Shown here one piece after another: positions 58,518 to 64,000 of a stretch of 64,000 nucleotides of DNA. The position numbers and the translations under genes were made by a program. The notes under the pieces are model-generated. The model did not search any database and was not told the DNA's origin. It saw only the letters and a program-made list of their open reading frames with translations. Numbering within the stretch: the stretch's first letter is position 1; every line of letters starts with the position of its first letter. This stretch comes from Candidatus Methanophagales archaeon (GTDB lineage Archaea; Halobacteriota; Syntropharchaeia; Alkanophagales; Methanospirareceae), in NCBI GenBank assembly GCA_024699715.1, contig JANPRD010000009.1, positions 36,610 through 100,609 on the forward strand. The letters run 5' to 3'.

Positions 58518-59291
58518 TCAATTGTGCAGTTCAATTTGAAGTTTTCTTGCGAGTTCCTTGTATCTCACGCGTAGAGTGACTTCTGTGACGCCTGCGACCT
58601 CCGCAACAGCTTTCTGCGTCTGTCTTTTTCCGCAGAGGATTGCAGCGATGTAGACTGCGGATGCTGCGATGCTCGGCGGACCTCTGCCGCTTGTAATGTT
58701 CTTTTCGAGTGCTTTACGCACAATCTCCTCTGCCTTCTCACGCACTCTACCCTTCAAGTTCAACTTCTCGCAGAAGCGATGCACATACTCAATCGGAGAG
58801 ACAGGCGGCAAACTCAGCGAGAGGCGACCTGCAAGCACCTTGCACGCCCTCACGATGTCTTTCCTTGCGACATTCGTCGCCTTCTCAAGCTCATCAAGCG
58901 TCATCGGAATTCTGTTACGACGGCAAGCAGCATAGACAGAAGCGGCGACCATCTTCTCCACAGAGCGACCGTGAATCAAGTCCCGCTCCCACGCCTGCTG
59001 GTATATGCTCAAACTCTCCTCCTTTATCCTTTCAGGAATTGAAAGCATCGCTGAAATCCGCTCAATTTCCGCACTCGCCGTCAAACGATGCCTACGCAGA
59101 TTGCTCACCCTCCTTTTCCGAAGCCTCTCACTGATTCTTTGCAGGCGCTCACGCTCCTCTTCCTCCTTCCTGCTCAAATGCTCACTTTTTTTCGTCACGC
59201 CTCTTCTCTCCTCCCTTCCCGCTCTTTCTCTCTCACTTCTCTCCCTCTTCTCCCCCTCTTCTCCCACTTCTCTACCCACTACGCCTCTCAC
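58518..59291 (-). CDS. tfb: Transcription initiation factor TFB without zinc ribbon
   Basis: TFB bridges TBP-bound DNA and RNA polymerase. Two cyclin repeats are clear: the first at about residues 75-160 (IERISAMLSIPERIKEESLSIYQQA...SVYAACRRNRIPMTLDELEKAT), the second at 170-255 (YVHRFCEKLNLKGRVREKAEEI...VAEVAGVTEVTLRVRYKELARKL). The usual N-terminal zinc ribbon (CxxC..CxxC) is absent. In its place are about 50 residues rich in Glu, Arg and Lys, with no cysteine codon pair in any frame from 59150 to 59291. The GTG start at 59291 is 7 bases after the gar1 stop, a conserved archaeal arrangement. Confidence 0.88.
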   Translation of the reverse strand: MRGVVGREVGEEGEKRERSERERAGREERRGVTKKSEHLSRKEEEERERLQRISERLRKRRVSNLRRHRLTASAEIERISAMLSIPERIKEESLSIYQQAWERDLIHGRSVEKMVAASVYAACRRNRIPMTLDELEKATNVARKDIVRACKVLAGRLSLSLPPVSPIEYVHRFCEKLNLKGRVREKAEEIVRKALEKNITSGRGPPSIAASAVYIAAILCGKRQTQKAVAEVAGVTEVTLRVRYKELARKLQIELHN

Positions 59292-59297
59292 CGCTCC

Positions 59298-59666
59298 TCA
59301 TCTCTGCAAAATAAACACATTACGACCGAGCAATTTAAGCAAACGACGCTCACTTACGCCCTGAAAAATCTTAACACTCACATAAGGACTTGAAACAGGA
59401 CCGAAAATATCATGAACTTTGCCCACTTTTTTCTTTCCCTTCGCAACAACTATTGCATTTTGAACCCTGCGAACATTCAAAGGACGCTCACTCCTCACTA
59501 CAAGAACACTACCAAGCACATGCAACGCCCTGCCGAGCCGAACTTTCTTCCCCTTCTTCCGCTTCTTCCGCTTTTTCTCCGCTTTTCTCTCTGCTTTCTC
59601 TCTTGCTTCCTGCACTGCAGCGTCGGGAGAGGGGCGTTTCGGCTTTTCTGACACTCTCCTCCGCAC
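59298..59666 (-). CDS. gar1: H/ACA ribonucleoprotein Gar1
   Basis: Gar1 helps H/ACA particles release pseudouridylated RNA. The reductase/isomerase/elongation-like barrel is at about residues 42-122 (RLGRALHVLGSVLVVRSE...KVGKVHDIFGPVSSPYVSVKIF...LLGRNVFI). The N-terminal 40 residues are a Lys/Arg/Glu/Ala-rich tail. The start is unclear: GTG at 59666 is in frame, but ATG at 59676 is better placed, 28 bases after a TATA-like TTTTATATAC (about 59700-59709), and lies in another frame. A one-base indel in the tail could explain this. tfb follows directly. Confidence 0.88.
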   Translation of the reverse strand: MRRRVSEKPKRPSPDAAVQEAREKAERKAEKKRKKRKKGKKVRLGRALHVLGSVLVVRSERPLNVRRVQNAIVVAKGKKKVGKVHDIFGPVSSPYVSVKIFQGVSERRLLKLLGRNVFILQR

Positions 59667-59785
59667 TCTCAGCCATTAATTCCGAATAAATACAAAAGTA
59701 TATAAAATTAACGGTGGGTTTCCTGTTCTCTCAAACTGCTTCTCGTTTCGCTTCTTTTACTTCTCTTTTGCTTTCAGTTGTCGAA

Positions 59786-60103
59786 ATGAGCGTGGCGAAT
59801 GAGCATGGGAGGGCATCACATATGTGGAAGGAAGAGTTAGAGGCGGGAAAGGAGAAAGAAGTGCGTTTTCTCATAGATGGCGGAGCAACTTACACGCTTC
59901 TACCTAAGGTGGCAGGAAATCTGAAAACGAAGAGGGAGCATACATTCGTCCTTGCGGATGGAAGCGAGGTGAAGCGAAAGTTTTCTGAATGCTATATAAT
60001 TTTACCGCAGGGAGAAGCACACACGCCTGTAATCTTGGGGGAGGAAGCGAGAAATGTCGCAAGAAGCGAAAGAGCGAAAGAGGGTGGCGATTTTCCGACC
60101 TGA
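59786..60103 (+). pseudogene. Truncated retropepsin-like aspartic protease homologue
   Basis: The core matches archaeal/bacterial single-domain aspartic proteases (VRFLIDGGATYTLLP, then REHTFVLADGSEVKRKFSECYIILP and HTPVILGEE). The active-site triad, normally D[TS]G, reads DGG here. The sequence stops after VILGEE, where family members continue for about 30 residues with ALLGVVTLE-type sequence; the codons after it run into the start of hemD. Missing triad residue and missing end suggest an inactive remnant, possibly cut by a deletion when hemD moved next to it. Confidence 0.55.
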
Positions 60104-60896
60104 AGGTGCGATTGAGCGGACACGAAAGGCGGTAGAGCAGGCGGGCTTCGCATTCTTTGGCTTCCCCGTTTTCAAGCTCGTAGCGAAGAAGGAGGCACTG
60201 CCAGAAATTAAAAATATTTTTTCTGCGTCTCCGTCGCCAGTGGCGAAGGCGGTGGATTTTGTCGTTTTCACGAGTGCGAATGGCGTCAGATTTGCATTTG
60301 AAATTTGCGAGAGCGAAGGGCTTGACCTCCGAGATTTGCTTTCTTCTGCACATATCGTTGCAATTGGACCTGCGACGGTGCAAGAGTTAAAGAAAAGGGG
60401 CTTAAGTGCGGACTTCGTGCCTCAAGAGTTCAGCTCAAGAGGTCTTGTGCGTTTGCTCGCAAGCGTCGGCGTCAAAGGGAAAAAAGTGCTTCTTTTGCGA
60501 AGTTCAGCAGGCTCTTCTTCGCTACGGATGCAAATTGAGGAGCTCGGCGCTTCCGTTGAAGACATTGCGGTTTACGAGCCTGTTTTGAGGGAGGACGCTG
60601 ACGCAAAACGGGACTTTGAACGCCTCATTGAATTTGAGCCTGAATTCGCAGTTTTCACATCAAGCCTCACATTCAAATCATTTTTGAAGCTTTCCCGTGC
60701 ATTCGGCGTTGAGAGCGATGTTTTGAGCATGCTGAATGCTGCTAAAATTGTTGCGATTGGCGAGCCTACCGCATCCGCAGTCAGAGATGCGGGGCTTGAA
60801 GTGAGCATTATACCGGAAAAAAGCACTATTGAAAGCATTTTGGAGGCAATAAAGCGTTATGTTGAGAGCAGTAGAAAGGATGAGAATGAGAGATGA
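60054..60896 (+). CDS. hemD: Uroporphyrinogen-III synthase
   Basis: HemD closes hydroxymethylbilane to uroporphyrinogen III, the precursor of heme, cobalamin, siroheme and F430. The fold's two lobes are visible: VAIFRPEGAIERT at the start, VVFTSANGVRFAFE near 70, VAIGPATVQELKKRGLSADFVP near 102, then VLLLRSSAGSSSL, VFTSSLTFKSFLKL and VAIGEPTASAVRDAGLEV in the second half. Length 280 is typical. The next gene overlaps its stop as ATGA. Confidence 0.9.
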   Translation: MSQEAKERKRVAIFRPEGAIERTRKAVEQAGFAFFGFPVFKLVAKKEALPEIKNIFSASPSPVAKAVDFVVFTSANGVRFAFEICESEGLDLRDLLSSAHIVAIGPATVQELKKRGLSADFVPQEFSSRGLVRLLASVGVKGKKVLLLRSSAGSSSLRMQIEELGASVEDIAVYEPVLREDADAKRDFERLIEFEPEFAVFTSSLTFKSFLKLSRAFGVESDVLSMLNAAKIVAIGEPTASAVRDAGLEVSIIPEKSTIESILEAIKRYVESSRKDENER

Positions 60897-61327
60897 TGAG
60901 GGATGAGGATGAAGGATTTGTGATGTTAGGGCGAGTAGTTGGCGATAAATCTGCGAGGTTCAAGCATCGCTGGTTCGGAATTCTTCAGGTAGAGACTGAA
61001 GAGGGGCAAATACTCTCGCTTTACATGTCTGGAAGCGTCGCACAGTGGCTGAAGAATGGTGAGCGTGTTGAGGTTAAGGTGCTGAAAGAGCGTGAGGAGG
61101 GGAAAGAGCGAGAAGGAGGGCGAGAAATTCTGCTTTTTGACGAATACGAGCTTTTCAAGTTTTGCGAAGAGCGTGAAAGCAGTGAAAATGAGGGGCGACG
61201 AGGTGAAGAAAAAAGTGAGGAAAAGGGCGAAAGGAGAGAGAGGGCAAAGCGAACAAAGCGAAAAGCGAGAGCGAGGAGAGAGGAAGTTAAAGGTTTGGCC
61301 TGTTTGGGAGAAGGTGGTGAGATTTGA
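60893..61327 (+). CDS. Unknown small protein with charged tail
   Basis: I do not recognise this protein. Residues 9-75 look like a small beta-barrel (MLGRVVGDKSARFKHRWFGILQVETEEGQILSLYMSG), perhaps an OB-like fold. Residues 95-135 are Glu/Arg/Lys-rich low-complexity sequence. The start is coupled to the hemD stop, and its 3' end overlaps the next gene by up to 140 bases. The tail past about residue 95 may be out of frame. Confidence 0.5.
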   Translation: MMRDEDEGFVMLGRVVGDKSARFKHRWFGILQVETEEGQILSLYMSGSVAQWLKNGERVEVKVLKEREEGKEREGGREILLFDEYELFKFCEERESSENEGRRGEEKSEEKGERRERAKRTKRKARARREEVKGLACLGEGGEI

Positions 61328-62954
61328 GAGGAGGGACGCTTTGGACTTAAACACGCTTTACGAGTATGATTTGAGAGCGAGGGAAGCAATTTACGAGTCG
61401 GACTACGAGGAAATTGCGGAACTTGAGCAGTATCACTATGCGTCGCAGAAGGAATATGTGGCGGTGTGGAGATGCGAGAAGTGCCACGAACTTATTGAGG
61501 CGAACACAAAACCGCTGTGCGAGAGATGCGGAACGGATGAGCATGTCCACATTCTTGAAATAAAGGGTTCAACGCCGGCATCTCGCTTCCTGCTGCTTGA
61601 ACTGAAGAAAAGGAGCGGTTACGAGCCGAGAGTTCTCGGATATGTGCGAATAGACCCGCCTGTCCCGCAGATGCACCGCCGTCTGCCGACGGGTGAAATA
61701 GTCCGAAACATAAGAGAGAGCGTTTTTGAGCCTTCGTGGTTTGAGCCTTCATTCAGCCCAGAGCGAGAACTGAAGGAAATCTTCGCAGAGCTCCGAAAAG
61801 AGAGGCGAAGCAAGAAAATAGCGAGGCGGATGCTCTGGGAGGAAGAGAAGTGGCGTGCTTTAGAAGCGAGCAACACCGCTGTTTCAAGAATTGCTCGTGT
61901 CGTCATTCATCCCGACTACCGCTCTGACGGCTTGGGTCAGCTCGCAGTTCGCCTCGCTGTTGAGTGGGTTAAAGAGCGATGCGTTCCTGAAATGCGTCGT
62001 AAGAAGCATCTCGTTGAGGTAATTGCCCAAATGGCTCGCTTCAACCCCTTCTTTGAGAAGGCGGGCTTCAAATACCTCTGGGACACGAGTGGCGGAAAGC
62101 CCGTGCTTTACTTCCCGCTCACCGCAGATGCGGAGCGGAAAATTCAGGAATTCCTCAGAAAAGACAGATTTGCGAAGAAGCACAAAGGAAGGCTCTGCAA
62201 ACCCTCTTACGGCAGGGTTGAGAGGCTTTCATCGCCCATTATTTTAGAGAATGTCACGAAAATTTACAGCAACGAGATGGATTTAGAGGGCATTTCGCCT
62301 GAAGTTCTTGCTGTTTTGCAGGCATTTCAAGTGAAGCATCGCCTTATTCAGCGTGAAGTGCTTCGCAATCTCAGCATTCGCATAAATCCCGGCGAGATTG
62401 TTTGCGTTGTAGGTGCGAGTGGCGCTGGAAAAACGACATTCTTGCGTATTCTTGCGGGTGCAGCGCTGAAATTGGATGATGCAAAGTTCGCTCCAGATGC
62501 GGGAGAGGTTAAAATGCCTGAGAATGTGCGTGCTTCCGTGCTAATTCCGGGGGAATTTGAGCCTGAATTTGGTGAGGAAAGCGTAATTGAGCATGTTTTC
62601 GGTAAGTGCAAGGACTTGAACATGGCGGTTGAGGTGCTTAACACTTGCGGTCTTTCGGATGCTGTGCTTTACCGTGCGAAGTTTAAAGAGCTCTCAACGG
62701 GTCAAAAAGAGCGGGCGAAAATCGCATCTCTGTTTGCGGAGAAGCCGAATTTAATTATTGTTGACGAGTTTGCTGCGCATCTTGACCCTCTCTTGGCGAG
62801 GCGGATTGCGAGGAAGGTCGGAGAGATGTGCAGGAATGCGGGCATCACTCTCGTTGTTGCGACGCACAGACCTGAAGTGAAGGATGCTCTCGCACCTGAC
62901 AAAATCCTCCACATCGGCTACGGCACTTACTTCGTGGAAAAGAGGAAAAAATAA
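61188..62954 (+). CDS. ABC-type ATPase fused to a GNAT-like acetyltransferase domain (COG2401-like)
   Basis: After a basic, low-complexity start, a zinc ribbon appears (CEKCHELIEANTKPLCERC), then a GNAT-like region (RIARVVIHPDYRSDGLGQLAVRLAVEWV, with the RxxGxG-like acetyl-CoA loop as RSDGLGQ). The C-terminal third is a soluble ABC ATPase: GASGAGKTT, signature LSTGQKERAKIA, Walker B NLIIVDEFAAHLD and H loop ATHRPEV. It has no membrane part and is not a transporter. The family occurs in archaea and its role is unknown. ATG 61188 is one of several possible starts. Confidence 0.85.
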   Translation: MRGDEVKKKVRKRAKGERGQSEQSEKRERGERKLKVWPVWEKVVRFERRDALDLNTLYEYDLRAREAIYESDYEEIAELEQYHYASQKEYVAVWRCEKCHELIEANTKPLCERCGTDEHVHILEIKGSTPASRFLLLELKKRSGYEPRVLGYVRIDPPVPQMHRRLPTGEIVRNIRESVFEPSWFEPSFSPERELKEIFAELRKERRSKKIARRMLWEEEKWRALEASNTAVSRIARVVIHPDYRSDGLGQLAVRLAVEWVKERCVPEMRRKKHLVEVIAQMARFNPFFEKAGFKYLWDTSGGKPVLYFPLTADAERKIQEFLRKDRFAKKHKGRLCKPSYGRVERLSSPIILENVTKIYSNEMDLEGISPEVLAVLQAFQVKHRLIQREVLRNLSIRINPGEIVCVVGASGAGKTTFLRILAGAALKLDDAKFAPDAGEVKMPENVRASVLIPGEFEPEFGEESVIEHVFGKCKDLNMAVEVLNTCGLSDAVLYRAKFKELSTGQKERAKIASLFAEKPNLIIVDEFAAHLDPLLARRIARKVGEMCRNAGITLVVATHRPEVKDALAPDKILHIGYGTYFVEKRKK

Positions 62955-63022
62955 GAAGACAGGGCGACATTAAGAAAAAATGAGAAGAAGCAAAAGCGGT
63001 TGTTTGCTCTTTTCCCGCCTCC

Positions 63023-63985
63023 TCACAAGTTTTCAACGCCTATTGACTGAAGAAGCACCTCTTTGTTCACTTTACCGCTCTTGAACACCTTTCCGCTTTT
63101 AAGCTCGTTCACTGTGATTTCAGCGGGAGCGAACATCGCAGCATCCACCTTGAAGAAGTCGAATCCTGCTTCCTTGAATGTGATGTAGAAGGGTCTGCCG
63201 TAGTCTCTGGAGTTAAGCGAAGGAACTTTTCGCACATATTCCTTCAATTCATCCAAATTCTCATATTCAACAGCATAAAACATGCGACCTCCGTAAATAA
63301 TGCAGTCGTTTGATGCTCCCATGCACTTGACATCGTCGCCAACAACAGGTGAAATTGGGACAATCCCATGACCATGCTTTATTTTGTTTATGTCAAATCC
63401 GATGGATTCAAACTTATGAATGCCTGTTTCAACGCCACGAGCTGCTATTTGCACAAGTCCTGCGACGGATGCGGTCGGAGCGACGACAATTCTCAAACTT
63501 TCAGTGTCAACCATGCACTCTTCCGCAATCTTCGCAGTGACCGCCTCGTCAGGTAGCTTTGAGGCTTCAAGCACGAGAACTGCCTCGTCAGCATCGTCAA
63601 AATATCCGATTTTCTCGTAGAGTTCTGCGGGCTTCCTTGAGAGTGCGCGAGCAGGCCCAGAACCCATTCCGAAGAACTTCCCGACTTTCACCCTCCAACC
63701 AGCATATTGCGATGCCATACATGCAATAACAGGATGGTCTGTCGTCACTTCTACCGCAGGAAGACTCAATTCATCAATGTTGTATGTTGTGAATCTGATG
63801 TCTGCGAGGTCTGCCATGCAAATTCTCGCAATAAAAAGACCCGCTTCAAAACCTCCTTTCGCAGAAACGCCCGCATCTATGACCGTTGTTCCGTTGTCAA
63901 GCTCAATTGCTTCCACATTCAGTTCCTCCGCAAGGTCCAACATCTCCTCAAATACTTCAACCCCATACTCATTCACGCTCAACAT
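63023..63985 (-). CDS. mch: Methenyl-tetrahydromethanopterin cyclohydrolase
   Basis: Mch interconverts 5-formyl- and 5,10-methenyl-H4MPT, a central step of methanogenesis or its reverse. The N-terminus [40 protein letters not shown], the [16 protein letters not shown] segment near residue 104 and the C-terminal [14 protein letters not shown] match the family over its whole length of 320 residues. The purine-rich GGGGGTGTTGCGGAG lies directly before the ATG at 63985. No other H4MPT-pathway gene is in the window. Confidence 0.97.
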   Translation of the reverse strand: MLSVNEYGVEVFEEMLDLAEELNVEAIELDNGTTVIDAGVSAKGGFEAGLFIARICMADLADIRFTTYNIDELSLPAVEVTTDHPVIACMASQYAGWRVKVGKFFGMGSGPARALSRKPAELYEKIGYFDDADEAVLVLEASKLPDEAVTAKIAEECMVDTESLRIVVAPTASVAGLVQIAARGVETGIHKFESIGFDINKIKHGHGIVPISPVVGDDVKCMGASNDCIIYGGRMFYAVEYENLDELKEYVRKVPSLNSRDYGRPFYITFKEAGFDFFKVDAAMFAPAEITVNELKSGKVFKSGKVNKEVLLQSIGVENL

Positions 63986-64000
63986 CTCCGCAACACCCCC

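Overview
The window comes from an archaeon. The evidence is archaeal-type promoters (TATA boxes about 25 bases before many start codons), an A1:U72 initiator tRNA, Trm56, Gar1 and Nop10, a TFB, archaeal uL10/uL1/uL11, NAC, FEN1 and an A-type ATP synthase subunit. The organism uses C1 chemistry: methenyl-H4MPT cyclohydrolase, heterodisulfide reductase HdrCB, CobN and a DUF3821-like, PGF-CTERM-anchored surface protein all point to the Methanosarcinales / ANME-1 / Syntrophoarchaeales part of the Euryarchaeota. The exact lineage cannot be fixed without a search. MutS, TrmO and a membrane pyrophosphatase fit that group.

Layout. 1-9.7 kb: a Yip1-like membrane protein, metG, a three-gene operon that can make UDP-xylose (UDP-glucose dehydrogenase, GalU, UXS-like epimerase), trmO, a ModE-like regulator beside a decayed ABC-2 permease, a phosphodiesterase and hdrCB. 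9.9-17 kb: one dense plus-strand run with cupin glucose-6-phosphate isomerase, argB, a lamin-tail/phospholipase-D surface protein (frameshifted), a thymidylate-kinase-like protein without the P-loop lysine, a phosphoribosyltransferase, a radical SAM protein and a UbiA prenyltransferase. 17-25.7 kb, mostly minus strand: nadK, nac, tRNA-Val, tpiA, a HAD phosphatase, an unknown protein, an AIR-synthase-related protein (two frameshifts), aroC, PAC2 and nop10. 25.9-30.6 kb: an ABC ATPase and cobN, both frameshifted. 30.6-32.2 kb: an AT-richer relic of a restriction-modification-like locus that ends at tRNA-Arg.

32.3-46 kb: mutS (frameshifted), a Cdc48 AAA ATPase with an intein in its second ATPase domain, an MBL-fold protein, a radical SAM protein, a PP-loop tRNA thiolase-like protein, glyA, a coiled-coil protein and a K+-independent pyrophosphatase (frameshifted). 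46-50 kb: initiator tRNA-Met, trm56, hisD, an isolated uL6 gene and A-ATPase subunit D. 50-52.7 kb: a badly broken S-layer-like gene. 52.9-55.2 kb: the uL11-uL1-uL10 operon without L12. 55.3-64 kb: fen1, tRNA-Asn, two small membrane proteins, hisA, a gar1-tfb pair whose TFB has no zinc ribbon, an aspartic-protease-like remnant, hemD, an ABC-ATPase/GNAT fusion and mch.

Two features run through the whole window. First, about ten conserved genes are split by single-base frameshifts, mostly in short homopolymers, which looks more like sequencing or assembly indels than real gene death. Second, many otherwise ordinary proteins carry Glu/Arg/Lys/Ala/Ser-rich low-complexity inserts or tails encoded by short GAG/GCG/AAG-type repeats.
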